Of a DNA stretch of 64,000 nucleotides, positions 9,455-17,869 are shown one piece after another; the stretch's first letter is position 1; every line of letters starts with the position of its first letter. Below the pieces are notes generated by a model, which saw only the letters and a program-made list of their open reading frames with translations, did not search any database and was not told the DNA's origin. A program made the translations under genes and the position numbers. Origin of the DNA: JANQHS01 sp965267505 (GTDB lineage Bacteria > Bacteroidota > Bacteroidia > Cytophagales > CCMP332); contig OZ254081.1 in NCBI GenBank assembly GCA_965267505.1, positions 1,488,001 to 1,552,000 on the forward strand, read 5' to 3'.

Positions 9455-10641
9455 ACTGGAGAATCCTATTAAAGATCCTATTCCGAGGAAAGACCATTCC
9501 AATGGTGTTCATAGCAAGCTTAGTATTATTCCTGGGTTGCAGCCTTGTTACTCTTTTCTTTGGAACCTACCTGAGGTTCGATCAGGTCGCTCAAGGGCTC
9601 AGGTCAGAATCCCCTCCCCTGGTAATTTCGAAACAATTCGGACTTTTCAATACCCTTTTGGTGAGCCCGGCTAAGTTCTCACCAGAGGAACTGGAAAGGA
9701 TCTCCGAAAGTGGACTTTTTGAAAAGATCGCCCCTCTCACTCCTGCAGCGTTTGAAGTTCAAGCCCAGATAGATATCAAATCCGGCATCAGAACAAGCCT
9801 CTTTCTTGAGTCTGTTCCTTTGGACATCCTGGAACCGGGAATTGAGGACTTCGAATGGTCAAAAGCCGATGAATATGTACCTATCATCATCGCAGAAGAT
9901 TTCATCGACCTATACAACTACGGCTTCAGTTTGGCCATGGGCTCACCACAGGTGCCAGCTTCCGCTCTTGGACAGGTCCCGATAAAGGTGATAGCCTCGG
10001 GAGCGAAAGGGACCAGGGTTTTCAAAGCCAGAATCCACACCACAACAAAAAGGGTTCAATCCATTCTGGTTCCGCAGTCATTTATGCACTGGGCCAATAG
10101 AACCTTAACCCATAAAACCGAGGTTCTTCCCTCCAGATTGATCCTGATCCCTAAGCGGCCTTCCGATGAACAAGTGGCAGCCATGATACAGGAGGAAAAC
10201 TGGAAACTCAATGAGAATAAGTTCGGATTGGATAAGTATGGGGCCATGATCAAATGGATAATGCTTTCCATAAGCTCTTTCTGCTTTGTCTTCGCCCTGC
10301 TAGTTTTCTTTTTGCTCCTTTCAAACCTTAGGATCTCCATTCTTTCAAAAATTGAGGAGTGGAAAAGGCTAATTGAAATGGGATACCCTATTTCCGTGTT
10401 CTCAAGACTCGTGCTTGGGATTTTAAGCGTTTCATCTCTGCTGGCATTCCTGGGCTGCTTGGTAATTGTATCCAGTATGCATGGTTTTCTAGCTGATAAA
10501 TTATGGGTATTGAGGATATATTGGCCTGATTCAATAATTGGAATTGACCTTTATGTTGGTCTGGGATTTATATTTTTTGTCCTGGGCAGCAGTTGGTTGA
10601 TTCTTAAAAAGGACGAAAGAAAAGTACTTGCAAGTGGATAA
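9451..10641 (+). CDS. FtsX/MacB-like ABC transporter permease
   Basis: This is 396 residues from the ATG at 9451, whose overlap with the ATPase stop (ATGA) indicates translational coupling. The topology is one N-terminal membrane segment (about residues 15-40), a large extracytoplasmic domain of some 220 residues, then three membrane segments near 275-300, 320-345 and 365-385. This is the FtsX-like permease plan. It lacks obvious LolC/E family signatures. With the upstream ATPase it probably forms a type VII (MacB-like) ABC complex that does mechanical work in the envelope. Confidence 0.85.
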   Translation: MNWRILLKILFRGKTIPMVFIASLVLFLGCSLVTLFFGTYLRFDQVAQGLRSESPPLVISKQFGLFNTLLVSPAKFSPEELERISESGLFEKIAPLTPAAFEVQAQIDIKSGIRTSLFLESVPLDILEPGIEDFEWSKADEYVPIIIAEDFIDLYNYGFSLAMGSPQVPASALGQVPIKVIASGAKGTRVFKARIHTTTKRVQSILVPQSFMHWANRTLTHKTEVLPSRLILIPKRPSDEQVAAMIQEENWKLNENKFGLDKYGAMIKWIMLSISSFCFVFALLVFFLLLSNLRISILSKIEEWKRLIEMGYPISVFSRLVLGILSVSSLLAFLGCLVIVSSMHGFLADKLWVLRIYWPDSIIGIDLYVGLGFIFFVLGSSWLILKKDERKVLASG

Positions 10642-11329
10642 TCGATCAGTTGTTGTTATCATCCCCGCACTGAATGAGGAAGCCTCCATAGAAAAGGTCA
10701 TAAACGATCTGCCCAGAGAGCTAATCCGAGAGGTTATTGTGGTGGATAATGGCTCGACTGACCTAACGGCTAAAAGAGCAAAAGATGCCGGAGCCACTGT
10801 CTTATCTCAGCCGATCAAGGGTTATGGAAGAGCTTGTCTTACGGGTATGGAATATCTGGAAAAGAAAGATGCCCCTTTTGCAGTCCTGTTCCTAGATGGA
10901 GATTACTCCGATGATCCAGAAGAATCAAAGGACATTCTAAAGCCGGTTTTGAAAGGCACCCATGACTTTGTCCTGGGCTCAAGGGCCCTGGGAAAAAGCG
11001 AAAAAGGATCTATGACTTCGGTGCAGAAGTTTGGAAATTGGCTTGCTACAGGCTTAATAAGAAAGATCCATAATGCAGAGTTCACAGACCTGGGCCCATT
11101 TAGGGCGATTACCTGGAAAGCCTTGAAGGATCTTGAAATGAGGGATAAGAATTATGGCTGGACGATTGAAATGCAGATCAAGGCGGTCAAAAACAAGTTA
11201 AGGATCAAAGAGATTCCCGTGAAATACAGAAATAGAATCGGAAAGTCTAAAGTATCTGGAACTTTTCAAGGATCGATAAAAGCAGGTTTTAAGATCCTTT
11301 TTATCCTTACTAAACATTCGGTTCTATGA
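10628..11329 (+). CDS. Family 2 glycosyltransferase, polyprenyl-phosphate hexose synthase-like
   Basis: This 233-residue protein has a GT-A fold beginning with VVVIIPALNEE and EVIVVDNGSTD, followed by the Asp motif LFLDGDYSDDPEE near residue 90. It resembles dolichyl/polyprenyl-phosphate mannose or glucose synthases (DPM1-like), which load a sugar on a lipid carrier. There is no ATG; TTG 10628 or GTG 10634 must serve as start, inside the 3' end of the permease gene. A lipid-linked sugar donor would suit the GT-C enzyme two genes downstream. The nucleotide sugar used is not known. Confidence 0.88.
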   Translation: MQVDNRSVVVIIPALNEEASIEKVINDLPRELIREVIVVDNGSTDLTAKRAKDAGATVLSQPIKGYGRACLTGMEYLEKKDAPFAVLFLDGDYSDDPEESKDILKPVLKGTHDFVLGSRALGKSEKGSMTSVQKFGNWLATGLIRKIHNAEFTDLGPFRAITWKALKDLEMRDKNYGWTIEMQIKAVKNKLRIKEIPVKYRNRIGKSKVSGTFQGSIKAGFKILFILTKHSVL

Positions 11330-12804
11330 TGTTTTTTGAGAGCGCGATATTGGGCCTTTACTTGTTCTGCCTGAGCTTTATTTTCATTTATAGCCTGGGT
11401 CAGTTCTACCTGGCTTTCACAACCAGACGCCTGGATAGCTCAGATGAAGGGGAACAAAACCTAATGGATAAAGATCTTCCAAAGGTCACTGTCCAGCTGC
11501 CCATCTATAATGAAAAGTATGTAGTAGAAAGGCTGATCGAATGTTGCGCAAACTTTGATTATCCTTTGGATCGATTCGAGATCCAGGTCCTGGATGATTC
11601 CGATGATGATACTACGGACATTGCAGAAAAATGTGTGGAAGAACATAGATCTAAGGGAGTTGATATCAGCCTCATTCGAAGGCCGATTCGCGAAGGCTTT
11701 AAAGCCGGTGCCTTGAAATATGGACTTGGAATAGCAAAAGGAGAATTCCTGGCAATTTTCGATTCCGATTTCCTGCCGCCCAAGGAATTTCTTAGAAAGG
11801 CCGTTGAAGAATTTTCAACACCGGAGGTAGGAATGGTTCAGTTTCCTTGGGGTCATATCAATCATGACTATAATGGCTTGACCCGACTTCAGGCTTTTGG
11901 CCTTGAGGCACATTTTCTTGTTGAACAACTTGGAAAACATAAGAATGGATTCTTTTTGAATTTCAATGGCACGGCAGGGATGTGGCGTAAATCCTGCATC
12001 GTAGATGCGGGAAATTGGCAATGGGATACCCTGACCGAAGACCTTGATCTTAGTTACAGGGCTCAGTTAAAAGGATGGAAATTCAAATTCGCTGATGAGA
12101 TCGTAGCTCCTGCTGAGCTTCCTATTGAAATGAACTCATTCAGGGCACAACAATCTCGCTGGACCAAGGGAGCTGCAGAGGCTTCCAAAAAACTTTTGCC
12201 TCAACTGCTGCGCACTTCCCTGCCTTTTAAGGTGAAGCTATTTTCTATACTGCACTTACTCAACCCATGGGTATTCATAGCTTCCTTTGCCTTGGCATTC
12301 TTATCAGTTCCAGCACTGGCCATAAAGCATACGTCGGGTCGGTTTGGGCTATTCTTTGATCTTGCTTCCATCTTCGTTTTGAGCCTCTTCTTCCTTGCCT
12401 ATTACTTCTTCGTTGCCGGAAAGAAAAGCCCCTATTTCAAGGTGAGCTTTGGAAGGTTCCTTTGGTATTTTCCCTACTTCCTTGCCGCCATGATGGGCCT
12501 ATCTTTTCACAATAGCCTTTCCGCAATTAAGGGGTGGTTCGGTAAAAAGTCAGATTTTATCAGGACTCCAAAATTCAATAGCTCAAAGAAAAAATCAGAA
12601 ATCAGAAATGACTACGTGGATAGCAAACTTCCCAGTATCGCTGTGGCGGAATTCCTGATCATGTTCTACTTCCTGGGAGCTGTTGGCCTTGGGATCTATT
12701 TCGGAGACCTGGCTCTTTTCCCATATCATCTGCTTTTGGCCTTTGGGTTCTTCTTAATCTCTACCTGGTCTTTCAAGGATGCAAAAGTTTTTGCGAGGGG
12801 ATAA
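11326..12804 (+). CDS. Membrane-bound family 2 glycosyltransferase (cellulose synthase/ceramide glucosyltransferase-like)
   Basis: This 492-residue enzyme has an N-terminal membrane helix, a cytosolic GT-A domain with VTVQLPIYNE, VLDDSDD, FDSDFLPP and TEDLDLSYR, the processive-type QQSRW motif near residue 280, and four to five C-terminal membrane helices. The D, D, D, QxxRW set is that of family 2 processive or glycolipid-forming enzymes. Its ATG overlaps the stop of the previous gene. It may make a glycolipid or export a short glycan. No PilZ domain is seen. Confidence 0.9.
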   Translation: MMFFESAILGLYLFCLSFIFIYSLGQFYLAFTTRRLDSSDEGEQNLMDKDLPKVTVQLPIYNEKYVVERLIECCANFDYPLDRFEIQVLDDSDDDTTDIAEKCVEEHRSKGVDISLIRRPIREGFKAGALKYGLGIAKGEFLAIFDSDFLPPKEFLRKAVEEFSTPEVGMVQFPWGHINHDYNGLTRLQAFGLEAHFLVEQLGKHKNGFFLNFNGTAGMWRKSCIVDAGNWQWDTLTEDLDLSYRAQLKGWKFKFADEIVAPAELPIEMNSFRAQQSRWTKGAAEASKKLLPQLLRTSLPFKVKLFSILHLLNPWVFIASFALAFLSVPALAIKHTSGRFGLFFDLASIFVLSLFFLAYYFFVAGKKSPYFKVSFGRFLWYFPYFLAAMMGLSFHNSLSAIKGWFGKKSDFIRTPKFNSSKKKSEIRNDYVDSKLPSIAVAEFLIMFYFLGAVGLGIYFGDLALFPYHLLLAFGFFLISTWSFKDAKVFARG

Positions 12805-14110
12805 TTGGCTTCCCTTTTCCCTGGCTCTGAGCCTTGTCGGGTACCTCTATTTTCTAAACTCCTTTTCCAGAACTGACTTTCTTCCACTTCTAGGGATCTT
12901 TTCCGGCCTTTTCATTTGCTATGTCCTTTGGTACTTCAAGAAGGATGTTATTGAGGGAAAAATGATTTGGTTCATCCTTTTCGGATTCAGTTTCCGATTG
13001 GCTGCTTTTGGAGAGCTCCCTTTTCTTTCTGATGACTTCTTTCGCTTCTTATGGGATGGGAATCTACTTCATCAGGGTATTGATCCATTTGCCTTCAAAC
13101 CTGAAGAATTGATCAACTCCGGAGCTCTTAAACGCTCAGCCATTGTGGATAAGTTATACTCCGGGATGAATTCTCCACAGTATTATTCCATTTATCCACC
13201 GCTTAATCAAGCCGTTTTCTATTTATCCACATGGGCTCGCGTGGATAATTTGTTGATATGGGTCAATACCATGAGGCTATTGATCCTCATTGGAGAATTG
13301 CTAGGACTTGTCTTGCTTATCAAATTATTAGGGCTCCTGAACAAAGAAAAAAGCATGGCCATATTTTACTGGCTTAACCCATTTGTGATCATAGAAGGAA
13401 TAGGAAACCTTCATTTTGAGATCCTAATGAGTTCTTTCCTGATAATTTTTCTCTATTTCCTTTTCTCAAAAAAATGGGTTTCAAGTATCCTTTTTGGGTC
13501 ACTGATGGCCGTTGTGAAATTGGTTCCCTTGATCTGGATGCCCTTCCTTTTAAAACTGGACCTTAGAAAAGGGATTCTTGTAGCATTGGGAATCGGGCTG
13601 GTATTTCTTGTTTTTATGTCCCCAATATTGATAGGTGGAAACTTGGGTAATTTTCAGGAGTCCCTAGACCTGTACTTCCATAGCTTCGAATTCAATGGGA
13701 GTTTTTACAAAGTGGAGAGAGCTCTTGGATTTTGGATATATGGATATAATGTCATCCAGAAGATCGGAAGTTTGAACATGATCCTGTTCATTGTCATATT
13801 ATCCATTGCCTTCTTTTGTACCCGAAAAGAGAATCCGGGTTCCTTTTTGAAGTCGCTTATTCTGGTCTACTTCATTTACTTGTTGATCTCCACAACCGTT
13901 CACCCCTGGTATGTCCTGCCTTTGATACCTTTGGGAATAATAAGTGGATATTACTTTCCAATACTTTGGAGCTTTACTGCTTTTCTGAGTTACGAAGCCT
14001 ATGCTCATCCAACAGTTCAGGAATCCTTATTCATTTCCTTGGTTCAATATCTTCCTGTTTATATTCTTGCATGGTTTGAACTGAATAATAAGAGATTTAG
14101 TCTTGGCTGA
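12779..14110 (+). CDS. GT-C type polytopic glycosyltransferase (GT87/MptB-like)
   Basis: This 443-residue protein has about ten to twelve membrane helices. The first large loop carries FLSDDFFRFLWDGNLLHQG (near residues 77-95) with the acidic pair expected of GT-C enzymes that use polyprenyl-phosphate sugars, and a YPPLNQ motif near 140 shared with GT87/alpha-mannosyltransferase-like proteins. It overlaps the preceding gene by 26 nt. With the DPM1-like gene upstream this suggests a lipid-linked donor used on the periplasmic side. The coding sequence also contains a group of DnaA-box matches (13144-13248). Confidence 0.82.
   Translation: MQKFLRGDNWLPFSLALSLVGYLYFLNSFSRTDFLPLLGIFSGLFICYVLWYFKKDVIEGKMIWFILFGFSFRLAAFGELPFLSDDFFRFLWDGNLLHQGIDPFAFKPEELINSGALKRSAIVDKLYSGMNSPQYYSIYPPLNQAVFYLSTWARVDNLLIWVNTMRLLILIGELLGLVLLIKLLGLLNKEKSMAIFYWLNPFVIIEGIGNLHFEILMSSFLIIFLYFLFSKKWVSSILFGSLMAVVKLVPLIWMPFLLKLDLRKGILVALGIGLVFLVFMSPILIGGNLGNFQESLDLYFHSFEFNGSFYKVERALGFWIYGYNVIQKIGSLNMILFIVILSIAFFCTRKENPGSFLKSLILVYFIYLLISTTVHPWYVLPLIPLGIISGYYFPILWSFTAFLSYEAYAHPTVQESLFISLVQYLPVYILAWFELNNKRFSLG
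13144..13248. promoter_or_regulatory. Cluster of DnaA-box matches inside the GT-C gene
   Basis: Five 9-mers match the classical box TTATCCACA on one strand or the other within 105 bp. Two are exact (13144-13152 reverse, 13223-13231 forward). Three have one mismatch (13171-13179, 13192-13200, 13240-13248). All lie in coding sequence, so codon content (Val-Asp-Lys/Asn, Tyr-Pro-Pro, Leu-Ser-Thr) may explain part of this. Single-mismatch copies also occur elsewhere in the window. A DnaA titration or regulatory site is possible. Confidence 0.3.
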
Positions 14111-14765
14111 AAGGACAGAATTAGAAAAATCCCTCATTTCACTTGGGCAGGTAAACCCTTATCTATTCTTTGTGGTTCTGTGCCTGATTAAGGGGCTATT
14201 TATCTTCACTGAACAGGATCTCTTGGGATATCGTGCTGATTTCTTCGTCGATATTTCAAGTTTGGGAAACCAGGAAGCAGAAACCTTATCATTATTATGG
14301 CAGGCCAAGATCCTTTTGGGATACCTTGGCATCCCGATCTATTATCTAATAAAATTCTTGTCGGTGGGATTGGTCCTGTGGTTGGGGGCTTTTGGATTTG
14401 GTTGGAGAATCTCCTTCCCCTTTCTTTTCAAGCTCGCCATGTTTTCCCAGCTGGCATTCTTTATTCCGGACTTGGTTAAGATCCTTTATTTCGGTTTCAT
14501 CTCGGAGGAATACACTATGGCTGACTATTCCTTTTTCCGACCCTTGAGTTTATTGGGTGTACTACCTGATGATATCGGCTCCCCTTTTCTGATAAACTTA
14601 ACCGATTGGATCAACCTTGGGCAATTGGTTTTTATGGCTTTGCTGGCAAAGGGTATCCAACTAAAATATTCCAGGACCTTTAAGCAATCTGCCTACCTGG
14701 TCCTTCTCAGCTTTCTACCTGCTTCCCTTTTCTGGGTCTTTTTCTATTCTGCCGTTTTCGTTTGA
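14103..14765 (+). CDS. Hypothetical polytopic membrane protein, last gene of envelope operon
   Basis: This 220-residue protein has about five predicted membrane helices (for example FFVVLCLIKGLFIF, FLSVGLVLWLGAFGF and AYLVLLSFLPASLFWVFF). TTG 14103 overlaps the stop of the GT-C gene by 8 bp and no nearby ATG is available. I do not recognise the family; a Yip1-like fold is only a guess. Its position makes it part of the glycan operon. Its 3' end overlaps a small gene on the other strand by 51 bp. Confidence 0.75.
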   Translation: MAERTELEKSLISLGQVNPYLFFVVLCLIKGLFIFTEQDLLGYRADFFVDISSLGNQEAETLSLLWQAKILLGYLGIPIYYLIKFLSVGLVLWLGAFGFGWRISFPFLFKLAMFSQLAFFIPDLVKILYFGFISEEYTMADYSFFRPLSLLGVLPDDIGSPFLINLTDWINLGQLVFMALLAKGIQLKYSRTFKQSAYLVLLSFLPASLFWVFFYSAVFV

Positions 14766-14945
14766 CAAGTGGTGGTTTTTGACGCCCAGGGTTTCAAACA
14801 CAAAACAGAAAATCGAGAGAACTGCTATTGCCAGTGGCCTATGAAAGAAAAGGCGGTAAGAAAGTTCTGCATTCTGAATGAACATAATGACCATCAGGAT
14901 GCAGAACCCTGCCAAAATGAGATAGATGTCTATAAGCGATCTCAT
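14715..14945 (-). CDS. Small hypothetical membrane protein
   Basis: This 76-residue frame starts at ATG 14945, one base after the stop of the gene at 14947-15774, which suggests translational coupling. It holds two hydrophobic helices (IDIYLILAGFCILMVIMFI and PLAIAVLSIFCFVF) and a charged tail. I know no family. Against it being real, the last 51 bp lie over the 3' end of the opposite-strand membrane gene. Confidence 0.5.
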   Translation of the reverse strand: MRSLIDIYLILAGFCILMVIMFIQNAELSYRLFFHRPLAIAVLSIFCFVFETLGVKNHHLSNENGRIEKDPEKGSR

Positions 14946-14946
14946 A

Positions 14947-15774
14947 TTAAGCAGCAAATTGAACCTTGAACTCTCTTCTTCTTTTTCTCCTGATCACGCG
15001 GTCCGGGATCAGGGCTTTCCCCAGGTATAGCTCAAGGAAGAACTGAACACTTGTCAATTCAAGTGGGCTAAGGAACTCAGACCAGTACTCGAATGGAACC
15101 ATTGTCAACTCAGTGAGATCATACTTCGCAATTCCATGGTCCCACAGGCTGGTAAATCCCTTCCTTGAAAAGAATAGAATAGGAAGAAATGGATTCCTTT
15201 TTCCCCAAGAGAACGCTCCACTTCCCTTTACGATCTCCCTGGTTTTAGGATATGCCGAAAGAGCTACATGCAGATGATGCTTTCTTTTTCCAAAGCTTTC
15301 ATTCAAACATTCATCGATCAAACTGAAGATCAGGGAAGATTGGATATTAAGAGCCAATAGTTCATTGATCGCTTTAAGGAAGGTCAAAGCCTGGATGTAC
15401 CTGTCCTCTATCAATCCGGTTTTGGAAAATTCAATGGAGATGTCCATTCCTTTTAACTCATGACCCAGGGAAGTCAACTTCCTCAGAAGCCTAAGCTCTA
15501 ACCATTCAGAAGGGCGGGCCGCCTGATCCAATAAGGATAAGAGGATCTCATTGAATTCAGATTTGTCCAGGTCTCCAAACCAGATACTGCTTTTTTCATT
15601 CAGACTGGCTGAATACTTGATCTCCCCGAATTCCTTCCGACAAGAGTAATAAGAAATGGGATTGTTCCTGCTGTTTTGATCCGTGCTGATCACTTCCAGG
15701 TTCTCGCCTAAAAAGTTGTTTTTAAACCTTTTTGGGCTTTTTGTACTCGAAATATTTGATCTATTAAAAAACAT
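14947..15774 (-). CDS. Hypothetical protein
   Basis: This 275-residue soluble protein has no signal peptide. Notable conserved-looking blocks are GMDISIEFSKTGLIEDR near residue 115, FGKRKHHLHVALSAYPKTRE near 175, and SLWDHGIAKYDLTE near 215. It ends in a basic stretch (RVIRRKRRREF). I do not recognise the family and cannot give a function. It lies 101 bp downstream of the PPK2 gene on the same strand and may be read from the same or a nearby promoter. Confidence 0.7.
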   Translation of the reverse strand: MFFNRSNISSTKSPKRFKNNFLGENLEVISTDQNSRNNPISYYSCRKEFGEIKYSASLNEKSSIWFGDLDKSEFNEILLSLLDQAARPSEWLELRLLRKLTSLGHELKGMDISIEFSKTGLIEDRYIQALTFLKAINELLALNIQSSLIFSLIDECLNESFGKRKHHLHVALSAYPKTREIVKGSGAFSWGKRNPFLPILFFSRKGFTSLWDHGIAKYDLTELTMVPFEYWSEFLSPLELTSVQFFLELYLGKALIPDRVIRRKRRREFKVQFAA

Positions 15775-15875
15775 GGCTTCAGATTTTTATTACAATCCGA
15801 AGTTGTTTTTCAATATCTGTTCCAGAAATTATAAAAGAGTGAGCAGGAATAATTCCAGAGTAGGCCGGAAGTTTC

Positions 15876-17372
15876 TTAATCCAGGACCTTTTTGATCTGT
15901 TTGTTTGCCTTTTTGATCACTTCAACCCGGGCAAATCGCTTGTCTTCCCCGGCGATGATATTCCAGGGCGACATGGGAGTGCTGGTGTTTAAAACCATGT
16001 CATGAACGGCCTCTGAATATTCGTCCCATTTCTCCCGATTCCTGTAATCTTCTTCTGTGATCTTAAAGTTCTTATAGGGGGTTCTTTCTCTCTCCTGGAA
16101 CCTCCGGAATTGCTCTTCTTTCGAAATATGGATCCAATATTTATGAATAATGGTTCTGTCTTCAATCTGTTGATCTTCAAACATATTGATCTCGTTGTAA
16201 GCTCTTTGCCATTCATTGGATTTCGCAAGTCCCTCCACTCTTTCAACCAGAACCCTTCCATACCAACTTCGATCAAAAATCGAAACGTAGCCTCTTGATG
16301 GCATCCGGGTCCAGAACCTCCATAGGTAATGATGCTTTAATTCGATCTCGGTGGGTGCTGCTATGGGGTGAATCCTGTAAATAGATGGGTCCATACCCAA
16401 TACCAATCTTCTAATTGCTCCTCCTTTACCAGCAGAATCCCAGCCCTCAAAAACAAAGATCTGAGACATCTTCTTTTGATGCACTTTGCGGCTCAAGGCA
16501 TTATGCTCAGCTAGTGCCTGGGCCAATTGCTTTTTGTACACCGCTTTAGAATACTTGTTGTTTAGATCAACTTGATCCAATACATTTTCCTTCTGACCCA
16601 AAAGGTTTTCAGAGGCCCCGGGCCTTATTATTGCTGAAGGAGGGCTCTGAGAATTTCTTTCTTCCCTTTCAATTATGTTTTCAAGGGATTCAAGGATCTT
16701 TCTCCCTAGGGTAAGGTCACGATATCTTTCTTTGGAACTATCGATAATGACCCAGGGTGCTTCAAGATTATTGCTCTTTGAAACCAATGTCTCGGCCGTT
16801 TTCATGGCCTTGTCATAGTTCTTAAGAAGCTCTGAATCTCGTTTTGAAACCCACCAATATTCCTCAGGTTCCTTTTCAGCTTTTTTTAGTTCCTTTTTAA
16901 GGATATCCCTTGGTTTATGGAACCATATTTTGAGGTTGAATGCCCCATCATCATAAAGGATCTTTTCGTACTGATTGATGGTCCTTATTCTGTGGTCTAG
17001 TTTTTCATCATCCTTTCCATATACATGTTCCAAAAGAACATTGGTATACCAGGCCCGCAGGTAGACACCAATATGCCCTTTCGGTGGCATGGCTTTCCAA
17101 AAACGTTCAAAGAAAGGCCCCTTCAGATCTTTCTCATTGATCTTGAATTGAAAGACCCTTGTTTTAAGATATCTTGGGTCGAACCATTGGTGCAATCGGC
17201 TCAGTACCTTTTGATTCCCAAATCTGTCGGTCCCTGAAATATTGATTATCAGCTGGGAATTAAGTTTTTTGAGTTTTTCCTGGGCAATGAGAAGTTTCTC
17301 CCTGAGTTTAGCTTCGTTCTCTTCGAATTCCTTTTTCGGAATATCCTTTTGGATAAGGGCTTCTCTAAACAT
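15876..17372 (-). CDS. pap: Polyphosphate:AMP phosphotransferase (two-domain PPK2)
   Basis: At 498 residues this has the length and tandem structure of class II PPK2 enzymes, which transfer phosphate from polyphosphate to AMP. The C-terminal copy is intact: Walker A FEGWDSAGKGG near residues 307-317, FWTRMPSRG, and the DRSWYGRVLVERVEG lid/Walker B near 365. The N-terminal copy keeps FWKAMPPKGHIGVYLRAWY but its P-loop region has degenerated (ISGTDRFGNQ), as is known for this class. It probably recycles AMP at the expense of polyP. Specificity is inferred from the two-domain layout. Confidence 0.9.
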   Translation of the reverse strand: MFREALIQKDIPKKEFEENEAKLREKLLIAQEKLKKLNSQLIINISGTDRFGNQKVLSRLHQWFDPRYLKTRVFQFKINEKDLKGPFFERFWKAMPPKGHIGVYLRAWYTNVLLEHVYGKDDEKLDHRIRTINQYEKILYDDGAFNLKIWFHKPRDILKKELKKAEKEPEEYWWVSKRDSELLKNYDKAMKTAETLVSKSNNLEAPWVIIDSSKERYRDLTLGRKILESLENIIEREERNSQSPPSAIIRPGASENLLGQKENVLDQVDLNNKYSKAVYKKQLAQALAEHNALSRKVHQKKMSQIFVFEGWDSAGKGGAIRRLVLGMDPSIYRIHPIAAPTEIELKHHYLWRFWTRMPSRGYVSIFDRSWYGRVLVERVEGLAKSNEWQRAYNEINMFEDQQIEDRTIIHKYWIHISKEEQFRRFQERERTPYKNFKITEEDYRNREKWDEYSEAVHDMVLNTSTPMSPWNIIAGEDKRFARVEVIKKANKQIKKVLD

Positions 17373-17445
17373 TGAAACAATATAGATTATTTGTGCTCAG
17401 ACGATGGTTATTTTCCCTACGGAAACGGAAATTTACGCTCTTAGG

Positions 17446-17476
17446 TTTGTAGGAATCCTTTCAATCCATAATTTTG
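17446..17476 (+). promoter_or_regulatory. Promoter of tRNA-Gly
   Basis: TTTG at 17446-17449 and TAATTTTG at 17469-17476 are exact -33 and -7 elements with a 19-bp spacer, ending 27 bp before the tRNA. This is the clearest Bacteroidota-type promoter in the window. Confidence 0.75.
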
Positions 17477-17503
17477 CGCCTCCTTGAAGCTTTCAGGGAA
17501 AAA

Positions 17504-17576
<73 letters not shown>

Positions 17577-17582
17577 CAAAAG

Positions 17583-17608
17583 AGTGAGGCTAAGGTCTCA
17601 CTTTTTTT
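17583..17608 (+). terminator. Rho-independent terminator between the two tRNAs
   Basis: A 6-bp stem (AGTGAG/CTCACT) with an 8-nt loop is followed by a run of seven T. It would end tRNA-Gly transcription or partly separate it from tRNA-Leu. Confidence 0.6.
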
Positions 17609-17612
17609 GTTT

Positions 17613-17696
17613 GCTCGGATGGTGGAATTGGTAGACACGCAGGACTTAAAATCCTGTGGCCGCAAGGCCGTGCGGGTTCAAGTCCCGCTCCGAGTA
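17613..17696 (+). tRNA. tRNA-Leu (anticodon TAA)
   Basis: This class II tRNA has a long variable arm. The acceptor stem is GCTCGGA/TCCGAGT with a G-T first pair, and the anticodon loop reads CTTAAAA with TAA. The variable arm is TGGCCGCAAGGCCGT, the T loop TTCAAGT, and the discriminator A. CCA is not encoded. Confidence 0.95.
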
Positions 17697-17801
17697 CTCT
17701 TAAAAGACTGAAGTAAGAAGCATCTTTCCCTCGGCTTTTAGAAGTCGCCTTTTCAAATTCTTGTTTGTCCGGCGAAATCCTGGGAACCAGGATGGAGACA
17801 G

Positions 17802-17813
17802 GCTCCGAGTACT
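17802..17813 (+). repeat. Direct repeat of the tRNA-Leu 3' end
   Basis: GCTCCGAGTACT here is identical to 17687-17698, the 3' end of tRNA-Leu plus two flanking bases, 115 bp downstream. Such duplications can mark integration at a tRNA 3' end or an old tRNA fragment. No integrase or cargo lies between the copies. Confidence 0.5.
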
Positions 17814-17869
17814 GTAAATAAGACCGAGTGCCCAACAGTTTCACATTCTGAAAAACAATCTATTGGGGT

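Noticed and set aside
17590..17844. Minus-strand frame across tRNA-Leu
   Set aside because: Its central part is the translated reverse strand of the tRNA (GAGLEPARPCGHRILSPAC), a well-known false ORF.
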